64,000 bases of DNA from Cryptomeria japonica. Its lineage: Eukaryota; Streptophyta; Pinopsida; Cupressales; Cupressaceae. The notes under the pieces were generated by a model. That model was not told where the DNA came from, ran no database searches, and saw only the letters and a list, made by a program, of their open reading frames with translations. The stretch is taken from NCBI RefSeq assembly GCF_030272615.1, contig NC_081405.1, forward strand, positions 471,558,008 to 471,622,007. The letters are read 5' to 3'. Position 1 is the first letter of the stretch. Every line of letters starts with the position of its first letter. Shown here one piece after another: positions 1 through 10,856 of this stretch. The position numbers and the translations under genes were made by a program.

Positions 1-520
1 ACACCACTCTCAAGTTGTCAAATTCTACATAGGCTAACTTTGGGCTGATGATTGCCCCCCAATCAACAACCTTCTTGTTCGACCTAGAAAAGAAAACAGT
101 ACCATGTGGCACCCCCCCTACTCTCTAAACTAACATAGGACCCAACTAGGTAATTGAATGCCTATAATTTGATGGCTCTGAACAATCTGACCTATGAGAT
201 ATCATTGCTGCTGAAAATAAGGTAGATGCTCTGCATCACCATCCCATCTTCGATAGCCCCCATATGGTCTCCACACAAAATATTGCAGTAAGTCAGCACA
301 CTCATATCGCCAATATAGTACATGCCCATCTCGTCTTTGTGTCACAATCCCGACATAACAATAAACATATGGTAATCACAACTTGACCCATCTCTCTGCC
401 ACTCGTCAACATATTGTGATGTGCTCCCATGTCTAGATTTGTAATAAAGTGACCACACAACTCATTGATTGTGCCCCATATATGCCACTGAATGCAGTTG
501 ATAATAAAACATGGCTAAAA
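1..520 (-). pseudogene. Plant-mobile-domain-like pseudogene, C-terminal half
   Basis: Read on the minus strand, broken frames give stretches that resemble the C-terminal half of the plant mobile domain family (PMD, PF10536), including the segment annotated as phosphatase-7 long-form homologue. I see TWEHITIC after a Leu-rich helix, then QYFVWRPYGGY followed by LPYF, which recalls the family's WAWEH and VWRPY...LPYC blocks. The reading frame shifts and contains stops, so this is not a working gene. It matches in orientation and order a second fragment at 2830-3350, with a solo LTR between them. In live relatives the domain is found in transposon-associated and nuclear proteins. The assignment rests on remembered family patterns and is moderate at best. 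Confidence 0.38.
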
Positions 521-1183
521 CACAAGGTCCCCAAGTGTAAATGATATAATTACCTATCATGCCCTTAAGCACCTAACCCCAACCAACTAGAAACCCATGA
601 CCTTGTCTTCTAGAAGGAAAGTTGTAGTTACTAGTGATCCCATAATACTAGGTTACACTTTTTGGCCAAATTTGACACTAAAATTAGTATTTTGCATTGG
701 ATCTTCACTTGCTAACACTTATAGCAACTAAACCATTAAGAATTTAAAGATGAAGTAAACTACTGATTTGTGAGATTTTTTTTGTAGATTCTAAATATAT
801 TTTAAAAAAATACAATTAAGTTATTGATATTTTTACATAACTCTTAATAACTTAATGTTTATAGTAATCAACATTTCTTAGGATGACGTATATGATGTCA
901 TGCATAAAATATTTTATAGAAACAATTCAATTCTAATTTTAAAAATATATATTTGTCACACCAATATCTAGTGTACAAATATTTTTTCATAACTTTTTTG
1001 TTGCATATATATTTTTTAGTTATCTTTTAAGTCAGAGCAATTGTAACTTGGACAGAGAAGTATGAACATCATGCATAACTTTTTTTGTATGAATTTGAAT
1101 TAACTTCTCCTTTTTGTGTTGAAATGGGGGATATCAATACCTAGGAAAAATATATATTTTTTACGAATTTTTTTCTCTTTTTT
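521..1183. other. AT-rich stretch without recognised gene
   Basis: No reading frame, RNA gene or repeat unit is recognisable. The stretch is strongly AT-rich with several poly-T runs. It lies between the two pseudogene halves and may be intron or decayed spacer. Confidence 0.5.
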
Positions 1184-1188
1184 CCTAT

Positions 1189-2479
1189 TGAAGAGGGGAA
1201 AAGACCTGTGAGGTGGATTAGATGACAAATATACAAATCAAACATATAATCACATGAAATAAAAAAAACATAATTTGAAATGCTCAAAACAGGGATGAAA
1301 TGCATATACCTCACAAACCAATACCTTCTCCTTCAGATTGAGCTTGATGAAGTGAAGGCACCCTTGGATGATGCTCCACTTGATGTGCTCCTCTTTGCTT
1401 GCTTGATGTGAATGGCTCTCCAATGTTGTGCACAAATAAGATGGATCTTGGAGGACGATGGAGATGAGATGATTAAGTGTGGATGTACGATGATTTTGAC
1501 ATGATAAGGCTGCTAAAATGATCTTCTTAGGCTCAAAAGGGCATCATAAGATTACTGAATTTGGAGATGATGAATGAAGAGATGGAGTCCTCAATTTATA
1601 TGAAGAGGAGAGGAAGAATGGATGGCTAGGATGGATTCAAGATGAAGGGCTAGGATTGCTTGTGAGCTCCCACAAGGCCCAAGAGAGGGTGTGGAGACCA
1701 AGAGATATGCCTTAAAGGCATTTCTTGTCTCCACACTCCTCAAGGTACATTGGGAAGACTTCCCAAGGTACCTTGAGAAGAGCAAGGTGCATTGGGAAGA
1801 CTTCCCAATGTGCCTTGAGAGGAGCAAGGGATGTGACATCCCTTCAAGAATGGGGAGGAGGAATTTTAAATTCTCCAAAAAGGGATAATCATGGGGATTG
1901 GAGGAATAAGAAGGAATTTAAAATTCCTTGGGAGAGGAGATGCCTAAAGGATTGTGAGATTTTGAAAATCTCACATTCACCTAGGAAAAGAGCATTAAAA
2001 GCTAGTGGTTGGACGGAAGGGACAAGGGGTTGACTTTGTGGCTAATCATGATGATTAGCCACTAGCAACTCATTAGGAGGGGATTAGAGGAAGAATTAGG
2101 TGGGATAGGATTTGTAGGAGGATTTGACTAGGAGAGAGAATGAGTGGAGGGAATTAAAAATTAGAAGAATAAGGTTAAATGAGTTTAGGGAGTTTTTAGA
2201 AGAATTTATTAGGTTAATGATGAATTAAGAAGATGATATGTAGGAATCATGTAGGTTAACTAATTAATTGAAATTAATTAGCCAAGAGGAAGATTTGTGA
2301 GGATTTAATCTTTTAGAAGAATAAAGAAAGGGATTGATTTATTAAATAAATCAGTCACATTAGTGACAATATTAATTATATTTAATTAATATTGAGGAGA
2401 ATTTGAATTAACATAATTAATTAATTAATTATGTGAGGAATTAAAAGTAATTAAAAATAATTACTTTTAGGTGTCTACA
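1189..2479 (-). mobile_element. Solo LTR, minus strand, TSD CCTAT
   Basis: On the minus strand the unit begins TGTAGACACC at 2479 and ends ...CTTCA at 1189, the TG...CA termini of an LTR. The 5-bp sequence CCTAT sits directly outside both ends (1184-1188 and 2480-2484), the target duplication expected from an integrase. No internal region, primer site or second LTR is present, so it is a solo LTR left by LTR-LTR recombination. Length is 1,291 bp. It sits between two same-strand fragments of a plant-mobile-domain-like pseudogene and probably split it. It contains a remarkable run of short palindromes, listed separately. The family is not identified. Confidence 0.78.
1690..2468. repeat. Ladder of about 14 short palindromes inside the solo LTR
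   Basis: Consecutive inverted repeats with 5-17-bp arms and 0-4-nt loops (some larger stems nest a smaller one): 1690-1735 (TGTGGAGAC/GTCTCCACA enclosing 1707-1721), 1741-1775, 1783-1817, 1826-1844, 1857-1876, 1911-1929, 1954-1974, 2038-2062 (12-bp perfect arms), 2260-2281, 2335-2353, 2354-2367, 2368-2393, 2412-2433, 2443-2468. The stems at 1741-1775 and 1783-1817 are also a tandem duplication with 42-bp spacing. Stems in the left half are mixed-sequence; those on the right are almost pure A/T. Confidence 0.85.
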
Positions 2480-2484
2480 CCTAT

Positions 2485-2829
2485 TTTTGCACATGTGTGC
2501 AACAAAGACCTTAATGTTTGATGAAGAACCTACATTTGTAAGAAATAAAAAAATGAATATATTAATGAAATTAAATAGATTTGAAATTATACTTTTTGGA
2601 AATCTTATAATAAAGAATACATACTTACAAAGAAAAACTTTTAAATAAACTCATTTGACTCCCCAAGAGCTAATGTAAAAGCAATTTTTTGTTAGCATTT
2701 TGATAGGTGCAAAGGAGACTCTATTACATGTATGATTTAAGAGTATAGAGGTTATATCAAAGGTATTTTGATCTAAGAGGCTTTCATCCAACCCTTTTCA
2801 ATGAATTCCTTCAAATGGGACTGCTCAAG
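2485..2829. other. AT-rich spacer without recognised gene
   Basis: Between the solo LTR and the N-terminal pseudogene fragment I see no clear coding signal. It may be decayed coding sequence or an intron of the pseudogene. Confidence 0.4.
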
Positions 2830-3350
2830 GTTCAAATCATTATATTTTCTAAAAAATATGTGATTTCAACAAAAATCACCTACCAAAAAGTGTAGCCTAG
2901 TATTGTAGGATCATGCTACAACAACACTACGAACAACATTATATTTGTTGTATAGCTTCACCATGGTACCCAACTAGATCTCATAATATTTGTCAATGCC
3001 TAAGTCCACCATGTCACACTCAAATAATTTGCAGAGAGTTGTTATGCTTGAACAACACTCATACGCAACCCTAGCACCATGAATCAAAATTTAGAAAATC
3101 TGCCAAATGTACTCAAGAGCCACTGATGTTTGTCCAGTAGGTAAATTTGGAATGCCATCGATCAGCCAGGGTGATAATCAGACCTTGATTTTCCCTAATG
3201 CCAGGTATGAAACAAATATGATAAAGACCAACAATGGGCAACACCTCTCGCTCAAAGTCATCTAATTGATGACATAGAGATAGTTAGTTAGGCCTACCCT
3301 CATAAGTGCCCAACACTGGAAGATTAATATGAATTCATCACATACCTTAT
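2830..3350 (-). pseudogene. Plant-mobile-domain-like pseudogene, N-terminal half
   Basis: Minus-strand frames read FEREVLPIVGLYHICF, then GLIITLADRW, and after a frameshift NLPTGQTSVALEYIW and ILIHGARVAYE. These line up in order with the plant mobile domain pattern: an L..F.R..F hydrophobic start, LI.ALV.RW, HLP.GE.TVTLEDVA and GLPI.G. At least one frameshift and several stops make it a pseudogene. Further downstream, short in-frame pieces such as LFECDMVDLGIDKYYE continue toward 2830. Together with 1-520 it forms one decayed minus-strand gene interrupted by the solo LTR. The family call rests on spacing and a few conserved positions and is not certain. Confidence 0.42.
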
Positions 3351-4156
3351 GTTAGGGTACAACTACCATATGACATAATCAATCTATCAATTGATAATTT
3401 TCTTACTTAACATACTATTTGAAACCCTAAAAAGCAAATGTAGTGGACTTATAAACAATTGTGGAGAAAATTAATCAAATGTGCAATATTTATGACAATG
3501 TGTAACACCTAACATGTGTAACACTCAATTTACAAATGCACTTGATAATCAAATGTGAGACACTTAACAAATGTGTCACAATAACTACAATTGTGGTAAA
3601 CACGCACGTAATTGTGGTGCACTTAATTTTAACAATTTCTAGGTACTAGCAATTAATGAGCAATAAATGTGACAAATTGACAAAATGGGTTTGATCACTT
3701 ACCCATCTACCTGTGATAATTTCCCTCTCAAAGGTTTGGACATGCCTTGTGTGATGATGCTCATGTTTGATGTCGCTATAGCTCCACAACGATGACTCAA
3801 ATGCTCACTTACCACTCCAAAATCTTCGACCTCTCAATGTACAAATGACCAAATGAGAGCCATAATTTCCTATTTTTATGTCAAATTTTCCTTAGAAGGG
3901 ATGGTGTATTATTTGTGGTCCCTTTTGACTTCTGAACCTCAAAAAATGACCATACGGATCTCATTTTCTCGATCGAACACACTTTTAGAATTTTGAGGAC
4001 ACTATCAACAAATTGAATCTCAAATCAAAATTTTCTGCTCAATTTCTTAATGGGGCACCAAAATACCTTATCGCGACTAGGGCATATAGGGGCAAAATCT
4101 TAATATTTTTTCTTGAAACAACATTCAAAATTGCATTGTTTCAAAGAGGGGCAAAA
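3351..4156. other. Unclassified AT-rich DNA ending in a polypurine tract
   Basis: No gene is visible. The last bases before 4157 read AAAGAGGGGCAAAA, a plausible polypurine tract for second-strand priming, preceded by an inverted repeat with 9-bp arms (TTGAAACAA/TTGTTTCAA, about 4113-4143). This suggests that the end of an internal region of an LTR element precedes the LTR at 4157. Confidence 0.45.
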
Positions 4157-4899
4157 TGTAAACACCTAAAATTGAACTAACACCTGCGAAGGCTACTTTC
4201 ACTATTTTTCCTTCTAGTTAATTAAAGAATTTTAACTATTTAATTAATCTAATTTCATTCTTCTAATTCGAATTCAAAAATCAAAATTTTCATCTTCTCG
4301 TAATTAAATAATTTATAATTTTTATTATTTAATTATATATTTCCTCTTATCAATTCCTCACAATCTAAATTATTTGACTTACTATGTCTTCACAATTAAA
4401 TAAATTGTTTAATTTATTTAATTGTCCACCCCCTTTTGAAAATCAATTTCCTCCAAAATAAATAAAATACTTATTTTATTTATTCTCAAACACATGTTTA
4501 AAATGACTAATTATTCCCTTTTGCTAACTACTCTTGACTTCCACTTCAACTCCCAACCACCTTTTGTGATTGAGTCTATCATCCACCTCTCTCCCAATCA
4601 ATTCAATTAAACACCTAATTATCTTTCTTGGTAGATCAATCAAAATAGTTATCTCATTAATCAATTTTTTCTATCATGCAATTAGTTCTACCTTGTGATT
4701 AACTCTCAATCAAATTGTCTCAACAATCCTCAACCATTGATAATTATGTTGATCTTTCAATCTGAACCATTGATCGATATCATGAAATCTAGAAAAGAAA
4801 CATCAATTCTCATTCATCGAACAACCACAAATCTTCAAATTTTTGTGCTATCACTTGGTAGGAAAAGTGCTATGATTCTAAGAGCCATCACATACAACA
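4157..4899 (+). mobile_element. Probable LTR with AT-rich palindromes
   Basis: The sequence starts TGTAAACACCTAAAAT, close to the terminus of the solo LTR at 2479, and is preceded by a polypurine tract, so it looks like a 3' or solo LTR. The right boundary is tentative: CA at 4898-4899 is followed by CAAAA, matching the CAAAA at 4152-4156, but such a low-complexity match could be chance. It carries A/T palindromes at 4218-4248, 4301-4335, 4393-4424 (14-bp perfect arms) and 4457-4484 (13-bp perfect arms), as in the LTR at 1189-2479. No coding sequence is evident. Confidence 0.5.
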
Positions 4900-4904
4900 C
4901 AAAA

Positions 4905-6066
4905 AAGAGGAGAGCAATGGAAGCCTCTTGCATGAATTTAGCATTGGGTTTTCTTTATTATTGATTTGTACTTTTGTTGAATCTTTTTGTACTCTTTCAT
5001 TGTTTGTGATTGAAAATTTAATGGTAGATTTGAGTTTATGGTTACTCATTTGATCTATTATAATATTCTCAAAATTTTCAATGTGTACACTTTCTAACTT
5101 CATTTAACAAAAGAACAATGTATCTAAAAATTCAAACTCATTCTTGATTTATTGATTTGATCAATACATTTGAAAATCTAAATGCAAAGGCTTTAACTTC
5201 AAATTGACAAGCATTTCAATTAAAGGTATTTTGATTGTAGCATATTGTAATTTTAATTGGCTAAACCCTAATATTATAAGCTTTCACATAAGTTTATATA
5301 TATCTTATGATTGATTTATCAAATGCCATAAGGATTAATGAACACTTTTAAAAAAAATTATTTCAGTAGTATATGTTACTCAAAATAAAGCTCAAAATGA
5401 TTTGGAACATTGTGATATACCTGACATATGATATGATGTCTAAATGGCATATATAGTAAGATAGATTTGGTGGTTTCTTGAAGCTTGCATGAAATTTTTA
5501 AGTGATGGATTGGCATTCTATTAAGATACTCCCTTGGTGTTTAAAATTCTAGCACCAATGATATGGAAAAGTTATGTGTTCAAATATTAAGTAATATCTT
5601 CCCTTTCTTGAAAGTTTGAAAGATATTATGTTAATAATCAGATTGTTGCATACCTTTCAAGAATAATTTGAAGGAAAAAAAAACTTTTGAAGAATTATAA
5701 TCACTATATTTTAAAATGAGAATAGAAAAGCTTGCAATGTTTCTGAGTTGTTTGTTGGGTTAGAAAGAGATGTTTAGTGTTAAATATTTGTTTTAAAAGA
5801 AAATAAATCATTATTTTAATGAATTTGATGTTTGCTTAGGATGATCATAAATTTGAGAGTTTATATTATTTTGATTTTAGTTTATTAAAAATATCATAAT
5901 TTATTTCAATGTGTAAAAAGAGTATTGTGATGTGTGTACTCCATTTAAAACATTTATATTGTAGAAGCTCACATAGATTTATTTTCAAGATTTTATTTAA
6001 ACCAAAAATTCCATCAACTCTGCGAAATCTCTACTTGTTATAGATGGTAAAGTGGAAATAATTTGG
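4905..6066. other. AT-rich DNA without recognised gene
   Basis: I see no coding frame, LTR terminus or tandem repeat. It is the left flank into which the LINE at 6085 inserted. Confidence 0.5.
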
Positions 6067-6084
6067 ATTAATCTTAAGGATTTT
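6067..6084. repeat. Target-site duplication of the LINE, left copy
   Basis: attaatcttaaggatttt here is identical to 7776-7793. An 18-bp variable-length duplication is typical of target-primed reverse transcription. Confidence 0.9.
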
Positions 6085-7775
6085 TTTTTTATCGGTGATA
6101 GTGATTGAATTTATTAAGAAATTGGGTTTTTTGAGCTAGCCCAAACCAGTTGGGGCTACAAATAAGGAGCCAAAAACCCAAAATATCTTATCCTATAGGG
6201 ACCAAATATTACAATGTTGAATCACAACCTCTCATATCTTGAAAATGTGAGGATGTGCCAATACACTCTTTCACCACTTGCTTCTCCCTCTTCTTCTTCA
6301 TCTCAATCCAGCCATCTTGTCTCACTTTTTCTAAATTTTCTATCTTGGAAACCCCTAAACCATCCTTCCCTCCTTTCTCTAGATAAAATTTATTTTTAGA
6401 AACCTCCCATGTAACACATCCCCTCTCTGATCCATCAATTTCCCTCAACTCCTGAAATGCCTTTCCATTAAGAACAACACCACCAGTTGTGTTACCAACA
6501 TCTTTCACACCAGCCCCATAACCTTCTGCCATCCCTTGAGGTACATCCCTGCCCAAAGTTGGGCCTTTTATTTCCTTAATCTCCAGCACCCTATCAGTAT
6601 CGACTTTGCTCCCTTCAATCCAACCCTTAGAGATGGTACAAACTTCTGCAGACTTCTCCACTATATAGTGTTGAGAAATCACCTCTTTCCACCAAGTTGC
6701 TTTTATCTCTAATCCACGCTTGTCATAGGAGGTAGCAGTGTGCCCAATCTTAAAGCACCTCTTGCAATGGAAGGGAAACCCTTTAATGTCCAAAGGATGA
6801 ACCCAACTTCCATTTGAAGTTTTGATATGAATCTCTGAGGGAAGTGTCTTAGACACATCGATCTCCACTAAAATCCGAGCAAAAGTAGTGTGCAACAAAT
6901 TAAGAGACCCTTCATTAGTCAACAAGAAGCTACCTAAAGAATTACCAATAGCCTCAAAATAGGAGTCAAACCAGAACTGCATGGAAAGATTAGGAAGCCT
7001 CACCCAAAGAGGCATTCAATAAAAAGGTTCCGAAAAAGGATTAAAGGTCGGATGCCAAGGTTTCAACAAAAGTGGACGACTATCCTCCCAAAATCATTGA
7101 TTATGGAAAAGAATCTTGTTCCTGTCCAGCTCATTCTCAAACACAACAATAAAAAAACCTTGGACATATGGATAAATCTAAACACATCCATATAAAATGG
7201 GCTCCCAATGAACATAGATCCATTTATGTAAATCACAGACCCTTGGCCATAAACCTCTGAAACTCCCAATAAGTCGTAGCCTAGAAAAAAACATCTCATT
7301 GTGGACCACCTCCTTCTCCACCTCCCCTATCAGATTGACAATGACATGCATCCCATTCACCATCTCAGGGCAAGAAGGGAGGAGTGTTGCCAGTCACATA
7401 GATTTGGAAGATTGTGCTAGAGTTGGAGGCCCCGATGCCAAAGACCTCCCAACCCCCACCTTTCCAAGGACAAACCACTCCTTACCCCATTTACACACAC
7501 CAAACTCACAAGAGGATCAAAAATCACGGCCAGGCTCCACAAATTAAAACCTCTCTCGACACCCTCCAAATGGTTATTGCATAAAAAAAGAGTAGCATCC
7601 TTTTTGTCGTGATGAGTAAAGGCAATTTGCTATGCCTAGAGACCATCCCGACAAACCACCGAAGCCTAGGAAACACACCCCTTGGGTGGAAAAGCGCTTG
7701 CAGAGTGTCCCCAACGGGAAGAAACCTTATCATCGGTAGCAAAACGCAACGATCTCATACTCCCGAAATCTATAA
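6085..7775 (-). mobile_element. ORF1-only L1-type LINE, TSD-flanked
   Basis: A minus-strand non-LTR element of 1.69 kb lies between perfect 18-bp direct repeats. Its 3' end is at the left, where a poly-T run (6081-6090, partly TSD) is the A tail in element orientation. The 5' end is at the right. It encodes a decayed ORF1 with a DUF4283 domain and zinc knuckle, but no endonuclease/RT ORF2: the 3' untranslated tail follows ORF1 within about 120 bp. A 5'-truncated LINE would keep ORF2 and lose ORF1, so this copy is either internally deleted or belongs to a non-autonomous ORF1-plus-tail family. Confidence 0.85.
6209..7755 (-). pseudogene. LINE ORF1 remnant (DUF4283 and zinc knuckle)
   Basis: The longest open part (minus, 7015 to 6209) begins PLWVRLPNLSMQFWF and contains PFHCKRCFKIGHTATSY, a CX2CX4HX4C knuckle whose last Cys is Tyr. 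Directly upstream in the same frame LLLKPWHPTFNPFSEPFY runs into a TGA (7013-7015 side) that probably replaced Trp. Further upstream, IGSFRGLWPRVCDLHKWI and IYPYVQGFF lie in shifted frames. Together they rebuild the DUF4283 fold order of plant LINE ORF1, which binds RNA in the transposition particle. At least two frameshifts and several stops make it inactive. The Met at 7015 is not the true start. Confidence 0.8.
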
Positions 7776-7793
7776 ATTAATCTTAAGGATTTT
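7776..7793. repeat. Target-site duplication of the LINE, right copy
   Basis: Identical to 6067-6084 over 18 bp. About 100 bp of AT-rich flank follows before the next LTR. Confidence 0.9.
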
Positions 7794-7899
7794 AATGTTT
7801 GGTATGGGTTTTTTTTTAAATATTTGAGCTTAATTTAATCATAAATGCGAACACAAGTTATTTTTACAACCGATTTCCCAAATTCTAGTATTGTCCTTG

Positions 7900-9078
7900 T
7901 GTAGCATCCTAAAATTGCACCCCTTTGCAATTTTGACCGCATTTGGGTCTTCACCTTAGTGTTTGAGACCCTTGACTTGATTGAAGACCTGATTATGCTC
8001 ATACACATCACAAGTGCCATAAAACTCAAAGTGCACTTCATCAAGCACCTTAGGCCTACCCCAAAATAGGATAGGACCATGGCGCCATGCCATGGTCCAC
8101 CCTAATTTGGGCCCCCTCAAAACTCATTGCATCATTTCAAGTTTGAGTGAGATCCCCCTCTTTGTGTTGGCTCATGCCAAAAAATTAATCAGTTTTCTTG
8201 ATGGACAAGTATATAAAGAGGATTTCTCCTCTCATTTTTACATCTAACCTATCCATCAAGCATCTAACATATCTATCAAGCATCTAATAAACACATGGCA
8301 TCAAGCAGTCAAGCATTCAAGAGCAACTGAGCATTTTGAGTCTTCCTTTGAGCCTTGGAGCAACAATAAATTCAAGGATCAAGCATTGAACTAGATATCT
8401 ACATCCTATTTCATGAAACCCTAATTCTATTTGGAAGCAAGCCAAACTTCATAAGGAGGTATCATCATTCAATTTTCAGTCATAATTCAACATCTCCCTC
8501 AAAAGGAGATCCTATCTTTTCAGTCATTTCAATTACATTTATTTCAATTTGATGGTTAATTCCAAAATAGGGGTTTTACCTAGGGCAAGCCCCTATTCCC
8601 AAACTATTTCGCTTTTTTTTTTCTATGTGCAGGAAATAGGTACAAAGTTGTACTCTTCATAATAAGCTTCATTCACAAAGACGAATCAACCCTTTTCGGC
8701 ATGTGAAAAATTAGGAGGACTGTTGTGACGCTCAATGGTCTCAGATTTTTAGGAGATTTTTTGAGGATCATAACCAACTCAGCTTATACTACTCAGATCT
8801 AGGTGCACGCAAAAATCTTGCATCTGTAGCTCACTGTTTTCTCAATTTTACCTTCATTTTTCAGCATTTTACCCCAATTCAACATTTCAACTTACAAAAG
8901 AGAGGAAAAACCCCACAATAATTAATCAATCCATTCAGTATTTAGTCCTTGTCTAATTTGTCATTGAATCTAGTGGATTCCCTTCCTTGTTTTGAATGTA
9001 AAGGCTTTCAATTGAAAATGTTTTGGTGTTTTCTCCCTTCTATGTTGCAAATTGCCAAGTCAAAATTTCCCCTTTACT
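7900..9078 (+). repeat. TR-GAG1 5' LTR
   Basis: Starts TGTAGCATCCTAAAATTGC; the end at 9078 is inferred from the 3' copy, with the terminal CA decayed to CT. Near the start AAAATTGCA and TTGCAATTTT form a hairpin. A second hairpin GGACCATGG/CCATGGTCC lies at 8074-8098. A TATA-like TATATAAAG at 8210-8218 is kept in the 3' LTR. Confidence 0.88.
8210..8218 (+). promoter_or_regulatory. TATA-like box in TR-GAG1 LTR
   Basis: TATATAAAG, 310 bp into the LTR, retained at 24479-24487 in the other LTR despite about 11% divergence around it. It is the likely core promoter for the genomic transcript. Confidence 0.5.
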
Positions 9079-9081
9079 TTT

Positions 9082-9094
9082 TGGTGAACCCGAC
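9082..9094 (+). promoter_or_regulatory. Primer binding site, tRNA-Trp type
   Basis: TGGTGAACCCGAC a few bases after the LTR. This is complementary to the 3' end of plant tRNA-Trp as I remember it (...GTCGGGTTCACCA). The same site occurs in TR-GAG2 at 29447. Confidence 0.7.
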
Positions 9095-9179
9095 ATAACC
9101 TATGCTTACTTTTGATTTTTGTTTTCAAATATGAGTATGTATGCAATTTAAATTCAAATTTTCATTTACAAGTTTGATT

Positions 9180-9970
9180 TCCTTGCAAATTTTATAAATT
9201 TAGAGGTTAATTTCATTAAAACCCTAATTATTATTTTCAAAATTGAGCTTGTGAATTACATAATTTGGCTTAATTGTTTAAGATCTGAGTGTCTTTCAAG
9301 TTCTAAAATTCAAATTTTCACTTGCAAGTCAAATTTCACATTTAAATTTTAAAAATGAAGTGGTTAATTGCAAAAACCCTAATTTTCAAAAAATTTAAAA
9401 TTGAGTTTGTGGGTTGTTTAAATTTTGAATGTATCATTTTAGAGTGACTTCAAGTTCAAATTTGCAATCTTGGATCGAATTTCAAATTTTAAAATTAAGT
9501 GGTTAACTAAAAAATCTCTAATTTTTTAATTTAAATTAACCTTGTGTATCTCCCAATTTTGGACTCATCATTTCATTTAAACCTTAGATCTATTTTTAAA
9601 TTTAAAATTAAGAGGTTATTTTTACAAGGCCCTAATTTTAAATTTAAATTTCTTGTGGACAATTTCAAATTTAAATTTTAAAATTAAGTGGTTAATTAAA
9701 AGAGCCCCAATTTTTAGATTTAAATTGATTATTTCAATTCCAAAATTTCAACATCGCATTTTAATTTGAAATTTGAAAATTAAGAGGTTCTTTTTTACAA
9801 GGCCCTAATTTTAAATTTAAATTTCCTTTAGATCATTTTCAATTTAAAATTTTAAAATTAAGAGGTTATTTTTAGCCCTAATTCTAAAATTAAATTTTCT
9901 ATCTCCTAGTGGGTAATTTTAAATTTAAATTAAGAAGTTATTTTAGCAAAGCCCTAATTTTAAATTTCAA
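9180..9970 (+). repeat. Degenerate tandem repeats in the TR-GAG1 leader
   Basis: About eight variants of a unit with core AAATTAAG(A/T)GGTTA, then a short A/T stretch, then GCCCTAATTTTAAATTTAAA, at a spacing of about 75-150 bp (near 9200, 9360, 9490, 9605, 9690, 9780, 9860, 9935). They lie in the untranslated leader between primer site and gag start. Confidence 0.7.
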
Positions 9971-10117
9971 TTTCCTAGGGGGTTGCATAATTTATCACAA
10001 TTGTTCTCTATCATTTCAATCAATTTTCTTATTTAAATGAATAATCATTTTTTTTTAAATTTTGCATTATTCAATTATTTTGCAAATTCCAAATTTCCAA
10101 TTTCCCTCTCGTAGTGC

Positions 10118-10856
10118 ATGAGTTTTACTACTATTAGTCCAACCTATAATATCCCAATGAGAAGAAGTTGTAGAATTAAGGCTTCCCAAGGTTTAATTAT
10201 CGAGGAGATGAAGCCTAATTTGGATAGCTTATTCCATGAGGATATTGGTGGTTCTTCCAATCCTACAAATGTCTCTGTTTATCCTCATTCTTTAGATAAT
10301 TCTCATCATGTGGAGGAATCATTAACTAGGGTTTTTTTTGACAAATTGGAGAATATTGACAATCAATTTGAAAATTTTCAACAATGGATGAGTCAACAAT
10401 ACCCGAAAAAGTGATGCTCTCCCATTAATTGAAGGATTAAAAAGAATGGTTCAAAGTGATAAACTTGGTGTTGATATAAGGCGTAGTATTTCAAATATTG
10501 CCAATTCTAATATTATGCTTATAAAGAGTTGTGTTGAAGTCCTTGGTTACACACAACCTCCTAGTCAAGTCAATAACTCCATTCCCTTGACTACTCCTAT
10601 GGCTAGTGTTCCTACATTTACATCCAACATCATGGCTACCTCTACTCAAAATGTCATACCTACAAGTGTTACTCAAGGGGGAAACTCCTCTAATCATAAT
10701 TCTTTCATTCCTCCTAACACGAGTCTTCCATTTGTTACCCAATCTTCTCTAATACCTACTTACAATAGTGATCCACCTCCTTATTCTTAACCCCAGCCTT
10801 AATATAACAATATCCCTTCTTATTCTCAAGCTCCTCCATCCTTCAAAAATGTTACC
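10118..10856 (+). pseudogene. TR-GAG1 gag, N-terminal part
   Basis: The likely start is ATG 10118 (MSFTTISPTYNIP), about 1 kb after the LTR. The frame breaks in an A5 run near 10407-10411: shifting by one base continues as SDALPLIEGLKRMVQ into the frame of 10446. A Pro/Ser/Thr/Asn-rich linker follows. Two TAA codons near 10788-10800 sit where CAA would continue a PQPQ-type run. The frame is cut at 10856 by the nested chromovirus and resumes after 20602. The part before the insert precedes the conserved gag fold and is probably disordered. Confidence 0.75.
10852..10856. repeat. TSD of nested chromovirus, left copy
   Basis: TTACC, matching 20603-20607 exactly. Confidence 0.9.
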
